Origin: Oscillospiraceae bacterium
GTDB taxonomy: Bacteria > Bacillota > Clostridia > Oscillospirales > Ruminococcaceae
DNA: 47,565 bases
NCBI GenBank assembly: GCA_017545185.1
Contig: JAFWQJ010000027.1
Coordinates: 1 to 47,565, forward strand
Direction of reading: 5' to 3'
The translations under genes were made by a program, and so were the position numbers. Under the pieces are notes generated by a model that saw only the letters and a list, made by a program, of their open reading frames with translations, made no database searches and had not been told where the DNA came from. Of this stretch, positions 33,301 through 39,947 are shown piece after piece; the first letter of the stretch is position 1; each line of letters begins with the position of its first letter.

Positions 33301-34641
33301 CTGCATTCCGTCCGTCTCATACGGTTCAGCAGCGGCAGGATCAAGATTCGGATCGCTCAGCTCCCGGTACAAACTTTCCATTTCCTGCTGCTTTTTCACT
33401 GCACTGAGCGGACTGCGGACAAAGCCGCCGGAATGCAGCACCGGAACATAAACTGTTTTATCTGTGTCCGCGCTGCCCGGCTCTGCAAACTGTATCTCCG
33501 CAACTTCCAGCGAATCAAACAGGTCATCGCGGTATTCCGAAATCATCCTGTAGGCTGTGTCTTCCATCAGGAAATCCCGATCCTGCAATGCAGACGGCTC
33601 ATCCTGCCCCAAGTCTAGCCGGATATAATCATCAAACATGGTATCCGGCCGCATTGCTTCCGGGAACAACTGATAACCTGTAAGATGCGCAACAGAATCT
33701 GTATTTGCCGGAACAGAACGCCCGATCGACGGCAGCATGATCTCGGCGGATTGTGTCTGCAGCTCCGACGAAACACCCCGCGCAACATAAATTTCACCTT
33801 TGACGGTCAATTTCCATTCACCATTCAATGTGCCCGCACAGTAAACATTGCCCTCTACAGTCAGCGGAGATCTGATGTCCAGGTTACTTTCCGGATTTGT
33901 CATAATCAGATCGCCGCCGATCACGGAATCTTCCCGGCAGTCAATCCCCAGCCTCCGATTATTGCAGATCAGACTTCTGCCGGAACCGAGTGATAAATAT
34001 CCGCCATATATCTCTGATTCAAGCTCCGGATTATAGAGCAGCAGATTGGTTTGCCATGTATTATAGTTGTTAATACCGCAGCGCAAAGCACCCGCCATGA
34101 TATTGTAAGGCTGGTTCTCGCACAACAACGCCCCGGAATCGTTTTCCAGCACGGAATCGACATATAAATAGGGCAGCTCCGGATCAATCCTGACGGCAGC
34201 CGTTCCGCCGTCACCGGTCATTTCCACATCATACGGAATCGCCGAAGAAAGCGTGAGCGATCCCGAACCGAGGCTCAGATTACCGAAAACAGAAAGACCG
34301 CTCTGCTTTTTCGTCATATTCAGGTGGAGCTTGTTTATGTCTGGATCGCACGGAATCACGGTCGTATCGTTCAAGGTGACGACGTTATCCAATGCAGCAT
34401 CCTTACTTATGGAGCCGTCCGGAACACGCGGCAGACAGTGCAGTCCAAGATTGCCTCCGTTCAGAAGTTGTCCGTTATCCAGATGAAACGTGTCTGTCAC
34501 CGTAAACGGTTCAGACAGCAGATGAACCGGTAATTCCTCAATATCCAGAGCAGCCGCCGGCTGCAGACCGTTTGTCAGCACGGTAACCGCAGCATACCAT
34601 ACTGCTGTCAGGAATGCTGCTGTTCGCTTCTGTCTTTTCAA
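30331..34641 (-). CDS. Secreted papain-like (C39/transglutaminase-like) protein with poly-Thr linker and dockerin
   Basis: The product has 1436 residues. It has a signal peptide, then about 680 beta-rich residues that look like a beta-helix or adhesin body, then a Thr linker (about 720-835) with very long Thr runs. Next is a domain with GSCYGM (candidate nucleophile Cys, near 895), HYGHTVLAYGY (candidate His) and KIYDPQ (candidate Asp), the order of a papain-like cysteine peptidase. Last is a dockerin (DVDDDGKVSIED and DINENGELSVDD) with a C-terminal extension. The start is a TTG with AAAGGGTGAG 7 to 8 bases upstream, 14 bases after the kinase gene. Activity is inferred; the Cys/His set could be degenerate. 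Confidence 0.85.
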   Translation of the reverse strand: MKRQKRTAAFLTAVWYAAVTVLTNGLQPAAALDIEELPVHLLSEPFTVTDTFHLDNGQLLNGGNLGLHCLPRVPDGSISKDAALDNVVTLNDTTVIPCDPDINKLHLNMTKKQSGLSVFGNLSLGSGSLTLSSAIPYDVEMTGDGGTAAVRIDPELPYLYVDSVLENDSGALLCENQPYNIMAGALRCGINNYNTWQTNLLLYNPELESEIYGGYLSLGSGRSLICNNRRLGIDCREDSVIGGDLIMTNPESNLDIRSPLTVEGNVYCAGTLNGEWKLTVKGEIYVARGVSSELQTQSAEIMLPSIGRSVPANTDSVAHLTGYQLFPEAMRPDTMFDDYIRLDLGQDEPSALQDRDFLMEDTAYRMISEYRDDLFDSLEVAEIQFAEPGSADTDKTVYVPVLHSGGFVRSPLSAVKKQQEMESLYRELSDPNLDPAAAEPYETDGMQFRDVHFYTHDINGDLKKTELYNVMVVNRSCTIDLSKVEWNQNILIDPYSNRQASDGKPMVVRLTGEMSDQAPLFIVNNTTLWESGDYYNPTLMSEQDFYPGSADVIIQLDESFELKYRMKLFTTGIYYQAFCDGVLNLVSNPLYPYQTNHWSDLMQEDQFLFELIPNSVLVGAEGASYSAWNGAFLNTNILMPYSSLEMQPDYQSLGSLSYRQNILDRFINRSETYAPGIIGSVYVKSLDLKTCTCVSFEDSLRGKTLPDDFFWEPVVTTAPAAGTTTSAPAKTTVRPATTTAVSATTVPVSTTTANATTTAKATTARTATAPTTTTTTTTTTTTATTTTTTTTTTTTTTTTTTTTTTTAATTTTTTTTSTTAATVITTAIMTTTVVTTTFPPFRMDYDRWNFVNARSVFSKNYQLLPEDLEQLWSQLSPLEKEVIGSKLSETWKGSCYGMVVTALLQSQDVFKPDIFTEDAVYLTDVKMDAAVESAINYYYFLQYTNAIIDRKNTFTAQTEKSKLNEILNEVKSGKPVLICYYNNQHYGHTVLAYGYEERTYRMKLNIKKENQEQISEHNYTMRVKIYDPQSIYDADSKKDDLFISLADMGAWCIPGTEELSNPVELGRSAVTSDDHAFIAFVSSDVDLLNHYGLLGDSKFIEKSDYEAEYCNLETISKEPVLSFETKAESSEGFHDGDNTILIEIGALNGEGEKDESFHSYLMNTSDAGHQLEYNKPEEAVLRMRYDHTLLIGEGDAVKTVEMRPDGRIMLKGGEGQITLRVVSDDGYSPTDWYKITVNAPRVSELILTPAEKGWYLSGSNLNHVSITCENDAHRAELCLPSGFQKVFVNEEDEDTITVYADADANGDYEMLIARTGETIIDEPEYLTGDVDDDGKVSIEDVQLALKAYTMRISGKETGLTDTQIKAADINENGELSVDDVQNILIYYVNNSVAGKKLTWEQLLGKQSQAQPRPALLTLHEDIRTDADRYLTEAETS
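32128..32490 (-). repeat. Low-complexity Thr-codon array (linker)
   Basis: On the plus strand the sequence is an array of GTN/GTT/GTC/GTA triplets, which on the coding minus strand are ACN threonine codons. It includes about 25 uninterrupted Thr codons. Synonymous codons are mixed, so it is not a pure microsatellite. It encodes the O-glycosylation-prone linker before the papain-like domain. Confidence 0.9.
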
Positions 34642-34655
34642 AGTATCTCACCCTT

Positions 34656-36800
34656 TCATTCCCAGTATGCAAACTGATTATAGTACACATCATCCTCTGT
34701 GACACCGGGGAACACATTAGAGCCCCGTTGAAGTTTGCTCCAGTCAATACTGTTTCCGCCGTAATATACTTTGCAATACGGCACTGTAAAAGCATAGGCG
34801 CGAATCTCTTTCACACTGTACGGGATAAGAACCTCAATCAGCCACGGACAGTTATCAAATGCATGATCTTCAATCAGCGTGACACCGTCCGGTATCAGGA
34901 CAGATTCGAGAAGACCGCATCCGCTGAATGTATAAGGTGCAATTTCAGTCATGCCTTTTGAGAGCTTCAGCTCAGAGAGGTCGCAGTTCTGAAAGGCATG
35001 TTTCCCGACTTTCGTCACACTGTCCGGCAGGATGACCGATTGAATCCCGCTGCATCCGGAAAACGCTCCGTCCCCGATCTCAGTCAGACCGTTCGGAAAT
35101 GATACCGCAGTAAGATCGCTGTTTTCAAAAGCACGGTCTGCAATGCTGCGTACCGGTACGCTGTCGATCTCTGCGGGAATGATAAGCTCCTGCAAAGGAG
35201 CATTTGTCCCCTCAATGACCGCCGTTCCGTTTGATACAGAAAACCGGAAAATACTTGTTGTGGTTTGATTTTCCGGCTCTGCAGGCTGTGCGGGCGCATC
35301 TGTTGAGACAGGAATAGCCGGCGTTCTGTCCGGCTCACCCGGCCTCTGATTGCCTGGGGGGGCTTCTGCAGCCTGCGGATCATTCCGGACTGTATCCGTT
35401 GTTTCACCGGAAACTGTCTCAGCCGTTGTCAAGGTCTGCAATACCGTTTCCGTAACAGAATCCTCTGCTTTTTCCGGTCCGGATCCAGCATCGGATACAG
35501 CAGCAGTATCCTGTACCGCATCCGTGACAGCCATATCCGTAACAGTGTTTTCTTCCGCTTCTGACAAGATGACAGTTCCGCTGTCACGACCCTGTTCGGT
35601 ACCGCGGTGCATCACTGCATATACGCCGATCCCGGCAGCAAGGACCCCGGCGGCAATCAGTCCGAGCATTTTCAATACAAACCCCCGCTGCCCGGAAGAA
35701 CGCTGAACAGGTGCCGCTGCATTACCGGCACGCTGCTGTGCGGCTGCTGCAGACTGCGGTGCCGCATAAACTGTTGCATCGGGCGCAGGCTGCGGTGCCG
35801 CATAGACTGTTGCATCCGGATCGGACTGCGGTGCTGCATAAACCGTTGCATCCGGGTCATACGGAACAGCAGGATCGTATTCTGATTCAGGCAAGGTACG
35901 CAAAGCCGCGATCAGTTCCTCTGCACTCCGGTAACGCTCATTCACAGAATATGCACATGCACGCAGAATCACATCTCCGAACGCACCCTGCGCATCCAGC
36001 GGTTTCGGGAGCGGTGTTCCGGTGATCCGCATAACGAATGCTTCCTCCGGATTTTGGGTATCTTCAAACGGAAACAGACCGCGGTTCATCATCTGATACA
36101 GACAGATTCCGAGCGAATAAATATCCGTTTGCTCAGTATAATACTCTCCGGACGAATTTTTCGCAGTATAGACTTCCGGCGACATATAACCGGGTGTACC
36201 CGCAAAAGAACGTGTCATATCTGCCTGCTTGGCGATATTAAAATCGCCGAGCTTGAATGTTCCGTCCGCAGACATGAAGAAATTGTCCGGCTTGACATCG
36301 CGGTGAATAATACCGGCAGCATGGGCATACCGCAGTGCTTCTCCGATTTCAATCCCGAGGCGGCGAACCGTCTGCGGATTACGTTCCAGTGTTCCGTCTG
36401 CAAATAGATCGGCCGCATTCTGCATCAGCTCCATGCGGATCAGAAACACATACCCCGCAAATTTACCGTCAAGCTGAAATTCGCGGAGATCCTCGTCCTC
36501 ATACCGTACAATATGGGGGCAGTCCCGCAGCCGGAGCATCAGAGCAGATTCGTTTTCCACTGCGGCACGCCGGCGCATCAAAGCTTCCCGCGCCTGTGCT
36601 TCTTCCGCGGCAAAACGCTGCGACGGCACGATCGGCTGGATCTTCAGCGCTGAGACATCGGTCCGGGCTGCGCGTTTCGCTTCAACGCGGTAAACCGCGC
36701 TGAATGCACCCGCTCCGATTCGTTCCCGGATGTACCAGTTTTCCCAGATCGGCTGTTTAAGCTGCGGAATGATGATTTCAGCTAATTCTGTAATATTCAT
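34656..36800 (-). CDS. Membrane Ser/Thr protein kinase with extracellular BspA-type LRR domain
   Basis: The product has 714 residues. The cytosolic N-terminal Hanks-type kinase shows a Gly-rich loop GAGAFSAV (29-36), catalytic Lys53 in ALKI, HRDVKPDN (167-174), a DFN in place of DFG (186-188) and GTPGYMSPE (201-209). Three repeats of DPDATVYAAPQ-type lie in the juxtamembrane part, followed by one membrane helix, a Thr/Glu-rich stalk and an extracellular set of BspA/LRR_5 repeats (PDSVTKVGKHAFQNC, PDGVTLIEDHAFDNC). It should sense a surface ligand and phosphorylate cytosolic targets; the FHA protein of the same operon is the obvious one. ATG 36800 has AAAGGA 6 bases upstream. Confidence 0.92.
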   Translation of the reverse strand: MNITELAEIIIPQLKQPIWENWYIRERIGAGAFSAVYRVEAKRAARTDVSALKIQPIVPSQRFAAEEAQAREALMRRRAAVENESALMLRLRDCPHIVRYEDEDLREFQLDGKFAGYVFLIRMELMQNAADLFADGTLERNPQTVRRLGIEIGEALRYAHAAGIIHRDVKPDNFFMSADGTFKLGDFNIAKQADMTRSFAGTPGYMSPEVYTAKNSSGEYYTEQTDIYSLGICLYQMMNRGLFPFEDTQNPEEAFVMRITGTPLPKPLDAQGAFGDVILRACAYSVNERYRSAEELIAALRTLPESEYDPAVPYDPDATVYAAPQSDPDATVYAAPQPAPDATVYAAPQSAAAAQQRAGNAAAPVQRSSGQRGFVLKMLGLIAAGVLAAGIGVYAVMHRGTEQGRDSGTVILSEAEENTVTDMAVTDAVQDTAAVSDAGSGPEKAEDSVTETVLQTLTTAETVSGETTDTVRNDPQAAEAPPGNQRPGEPDRTPAIPVSTDAPAQPAEPENQTTTSIFRFSVSNGTAVIEGTNAPLQELIIPAEIDSVPVRSIADRAFENSDLTAVSFPNGLTEIGDGAFSGCSGIQSVILPDSVTKVGKHAFQNCDLSELKLSKGMTEIAPYTFSGCGLLESVLIPDGVTLIEDHAFDNCPWLIEVLIPYSVKEIRAYAFTVPYCKVYYGGNSIDWSKLQRGSNVFPGVTEDDVYYNQFAYWE

Positions 36801-36848
36801 AAGCAATCCTTTTCCAAAACTGCCGCAATCCAAACAGCAGCTTGATTA

Positions 36849-37682
36849 TTATGCACCTCTGTTCCGGATCTTCAGGCTGAGGATCGCAATCACCGTGCAG
36901 CCGAAACAAATCAGCAGCAGACTGCCCCATGCTGTCAGCAAGGTCTGCACGGTCGGATCATAAGCAGAATTGAACGACAGCCGGACGATCTCCGGATATG
37001 CAAGGCTCATGCCGAGCGGCAGATCCGGGTCATTCAGGTTGCCGATGCAGCCCAGTGCCGACATGCCCCATTTGCTGCATGTGATATAAGCGATGTATTT
37101 TGCCCAGCCGCTCAGCCGGAACAGCACACCGCTCATCACAAGCTGTAGAATCAGCAGAAACGGCATCGCGGTCATTGCGACATTCGGTGTTGATGACACA
37201 GATGAAACCATGAGTCCCATGATATCCGATGCCCATACGATCAGAAACAGCGTGATAAAATACTCCGGCAGTGCCGCACCGAGCAATACATGATGTGCAG
37301 GGAAATCGACCCACAAAAAGCATATTCCCGTCAGCAGTGCCGCCTGAATAAAGCAGACTGCAAACTCAAATATGATATGTGCGAGTATGTAGGCGCTGAT
37401 GTGCAGTCTGGCACGGTATTCGCTTGCAATGGTTTCATGCTCCTTGCAGACGGTCTGAATCGAATTGAAAATGCCGATCCATATCCCTGCGGAAATGATC
37501 GCGAAAAAGCCGGATTCGGTATCCTCATAGGTGCGGAACATATCGTTTCCGACTACAGCACAGACCAGAAACCCGATGACCGCTGCGATCAGAATAAACT
37601 TCCAGTCCCGCTGATTCATAAAAAGCCTGTAATTCTTCGCAAGATAAACCGGGATCTGTTTTCCGGCAGAGCTTCTAGCCAC
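36849..37682 (-). CDS. ABC-2 type permease partner of the FHA-ABC ATPase
   Basis: Integral membrane protein of 277 residues with about six membrane segments, of the ABC-2/ABCG-type transmembrane family. It lacks its own ATPase and overlaps the ATPase gene, so it should be the channel of an exporter. The frame continues upstream inside the ATPase gene, but GTG 37682 has AGGAGG exactly 5 bases upstream and gives an 8-base overlap, so it is the likely start. The kinase gene follows after 48 bases. The exported substrate is unknown. Confidence 0.88.
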   Translation of the reverse strand: MARSSAGKQIPVYLAKNYRLFMNQRDWKFILIAAVIGFLVCAVVGNDMFRTYEDTESGFFAIISAGIWIGIFNSIQTVCKEHETIASEYRARLHISAYILAHIIFEFAVCFIQAALLTGICFLWVDFPAHHVLLGAALPEYFITLFLIVWASDIMGLMVSSVSSTPNVAMTAMPFLLILQLVMSGVLFRLSGWAKYIAYITCSKWGMSALGCIGNLNDPDLPLGMSLAYPEIVRLSFNSAYDPTVQTLLTAWGSLLLICFGCTVIAILSLKIRNRGA

Positions 37683-39285
37683 GGCTTCCTCCTCTCGTCT
37701 GTGCAAAGCGGTCGATAAATTCATCTGCTCTGCCTCTGCCGCCCTCTGCATTGATCTCCATGACGATATCAGAGAGCTTCTCCACGCCGAAAAATGAAAG
37801 TGCATTCGGCACATCGCCGTAATACGCAAGATGGCCGGCATCGTCCCGGCTGCTCTTTGCGAGCACGATCACCTTTTTATACATGTGCGCAACATCATCC
37901 GGATAATGCGAGATCACCAGAACTGCATTGCCGGATTCCGCACAGGGCTTCAATTCCGCTGAATTGTCAATAGATTCCTCACGCGAAATATATCGCCTGA
38001 GCTGATCCATCTGATCTTTTCTGCCGGCAACATCCAGACCTGCATCCGGTTCGTCAAGTGTAAAAAACGCCGTATCACCGACTGCCTTGATCGCAACCTG
38101 AACACGCTTGCGCTGTCCGCCGCTGATCACGCCAAGCTTACTGTCCCGGATCGGCGTCAGCATCATTCTGCCGATCACATCTTCCACACGCGCTTCGATC
38201 TCTTTTCTGCTGTAATCCCCTGCCAGTGCAAGCTTTGCTGCATCCATGATCGTATGGTATACCGTATCGTCAAAGCGGTAATCAGGGTACTGCGGCACAA
38301 TGCCGATTCTGGATTTCAGCATTCTGAGATTCTGATAAAGGTCAAGGCCGTCGAGTTCCACATTTCCTTTCACGGAAAGCTGTGAACCGGCAGAACGAAG
38401 CTGACCTGTGATCGCCTTCACAAATGTCGATTTTCCCGCGCCTGCACCGCCGAGGATCAGAATAAAATCACCGGATTCAATATCCAGAGAAATATCGCGC
38501 AGAAGTGTTTTTTTCGGTGTGAACGGCGAGCGGGATGCCAGAACAGATTCCAGTCTGACTCTCATCAGAATGTCAGAGTGCGTCGGATCATAGACCTGTT
38601 CCTTCCGTTTCTGCCACCAGACCGTATCGCCGGAAAAAAACAGCATCGTTCTGCCGATCCGGATCGTATCAAACGGCCGAAGCATCTGCTCCCGCTCAAT
38701 ACTCCTGCGGTTGACGGCCAGACCGTTCCGGCTGCCTTTGTCCGCGATTTTCCACCCGTTCCCGGATTTTTGCAGGACTGCATGGGTGCCTGAAACCGTA
38801 AAATCATGCAGACAGATTCCGTTCTGCACGGTTCTGCCGATCAGGATTTCCTTTTTATCCGAAAGATCAAGCGCGTCCCATTTTTCATCCGCCGCAGCAC
38901 CGGTACAAAAGATCATTGCGACAGCGTCCGGGTGCTGAAGATCCGTGCTGTCGATCCGCAGAACGTCGCCGTCACGGAGACTGACCGGTTCCGAGCCGGA
39001 ATCATCTTTCGCGGGAATCCGCTCACCGTTATAATAGGTGCCGTTCAGACTGTTGAGGTCACGGTATACAAAGGATCGGGACGCTTCATCAAAGTGAAAT
39101 TCGCCGTGATGCCGTCCGGCAATCGCAGAATGCAGCGGGATCGACGGAATGTTTCCGCCGGCTGCCCGACCGACTGTCATGCTGTTTTCCAGCAGAACCG
39201 TGCGGAGCGGCTCACCGCGTTCCAGAATCAGCAGAACCGCCGGCATCGGCGGCGCAGGCGTATAGTATACGGTTCGATTTTCCAT
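37675..39285 (-). CDS. ABC transporter ATPase with two N-terminal FHA domains
   Basis: A 536-residue cytosolic protein. FHA domain 1 (about 35-95) has VGR...SRHH-like AGRHH and SLNGTYYNG. FHA domain 2 (about 147-205) has IGR, SGTHA and SRNGLAVN. The ABC domain (about 250-530) has Walker A GGAGAGKST, signature SGGQRKRVQ and Walker B FFTLDEPDAGLD, in the style of ABCG exporters. FHA domains bind phosphothreonine, so the kinase encoded in the same operon probably controls it. The domain order equals that of Mycobacterium Rv1747, except that the membrane part is a separate protein here. ATG 39285 has GAGG 8 bases upstream. Confidence 0.93.
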   Translation of the reverse strand: MENRTVYYTPAPPMPAVLLILERGEPLRTVLLENSMTVGRAAGGNIPSIPLHSAIAGRHHGEFHFDEASRSFVYRDLNSLNGTYYNGERIPAKDDSGSEPVSLRDGDVLRIDSTDLQHPDAVAMIFCTGAAADEKWDALDLSDKKEILIGRTVQNGICLHDFTVSGTHAVLQKSGNGWKIADKGSRNGLAVNRRSIEREQMLRPFDTIRIGRTMLFFSGDTVWWQKRKEQVYDPTHSDILMRVRLESVLASRSPFTPKKTLLRDISLDIESGDFILILGGAGAGKSTFVKAITGQLRSAGSQLSVKGNVELDGLDLYQNLRMLKSRIGIVPQYPDYRFDDTVYHTIMDAAKLALAGDYSRKEIEARVEDVIGRMMLTPIRDSKLGVISGGQRKRVQVAIKAVGDTAFFTLDEPDAGLDVAGRKDQMDQLRRYISREESIDNSAELKPCAESGNAVLVISHYPDDVAHMYKKVIVLAKSSRDDAGHLAYYGDVPNALSFFGVEKLSDIVMEINAEGGRGRADEFIDRFAQTRGGSRG

Positions 39286-39333
39286 TATAATACCTCGGAT
39301 AATATGTTTGATTGAGCAATAATATATATGTTT

Positions 39334-39363
39334 ATTATAACAGACTTTTTTTGTTTGTGTCAA
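39334..39363 (-). promoter_or_regulatory. Promoter of the FHA-ABC/kinase operon
   Basis: TTGACA (39363-39358) and TATAAT (39339-39334) with an 18-base spacer on the minus strand, about 50 bases upstream of the FHA-ABC start. Confidence 0.8.
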
Positions 39364-39602
39364 GGAAAAATTGTTGTTTGTGCACGATTGTATGTTGGGA
39401 TAATACAATTTGTTGTTTCAATTGCCAGCTATACTAAATGCTATGATTTCATGCGTATCTTTCCCGAACGAAAACAGACTTATCCGAAATACAAGTCCAG
39501 TTTGGAAATGATAAACGTCCACTGCAAGGAACAGGTTGTTACACGAGCGAACAAACTGACAAGTACAATCAAAAAGAGGATCTCATTCTGAAACTGAAAT
39601 AA
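39364..39602. other. AT-rich intergenic stretch
   Basis: No reading frame here has a ribosome binding site and I see no RNA-gene signature. The stretch separates the divergent promoters of the FHA-ABC operon and the LRR-dockerin gene, together with repeat copy B. It is clearly more AT-rich than the cob operon. Confidence 0.5.
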
Positions 39603-39720
39603 GTATGATACTGAAATTCCCGGCACTGACCGGGCATTTTGCTGTTTATAGGCATCTGTTATCGGAAAAGGATTTCCGGATCCGGAACTGATCTGTTAAT
39701 GTATAAAAGCATCGCAAGCA
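39603..39720 (+). repeat. Dispersed non-coding repeat, copy B (short form)
   Basis: It reads GTATGATACTGAAATTCCCG, then GGCACTGACCGGGCATTTTGC, TGTTTATAGGCATCTGTTATCGGAAAAG, and ends near TAAAAGCATCGCAAGC. It is closest to copy A and shares its missing left hairpin arm. A perfect CCGGATCCGG palindrome is embedded at about 39677-39686. It lies upstream of the LRR-dockerin gene rather than after a CDS. Confidence 0.7.
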
Positions 39721-39867
39721 CGCGGTTTCTAAGATGTCGATCCCGCTGCGTGTACGATTTCGTGAGCAGTAAAATAAGCACCTTCTAAGTCTATATGCCC
39801 GGCAAACAGCGCGAAAAAGCTTTGTAACACTTACAGCTTTGTTTTCTGAATTGAAAACTGAATCCGC

Positions 39868-39896
39868 TTGACAGCCGGGGAATAATCAGTTATAAT
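39868..39896 (+). promoter_or_regulatory. Consensus promoter of the LRR-dockerin gene
   Basis: TTGACA (39868-39873), a 17-base spacer and TATAAT (39891-39896), about 50 bases before the ATG at 39948. Confidence 0.9.
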
Positions 39897-39947
39897 AAAC
39901 ATGCTTAGTTAAAAGCACCGAACTAAAGTTCAAAAAGGAGTTTTATT

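Noticed and set aside
37683-37841. Longer N-terminus for the ABC-2 permease
   Set aside because: It would overlap the FHA-ABC gene by more than 150 bases. The GTG at 37682 has an ideal AGGAGG spacing.
39328-39591. Possible 87-residue plus-strand protein
   Set aside because: No ribosome binding site, an AT-rich composition without protein-like pattern, and overlap with the promoter of the FHA-ABC operon.
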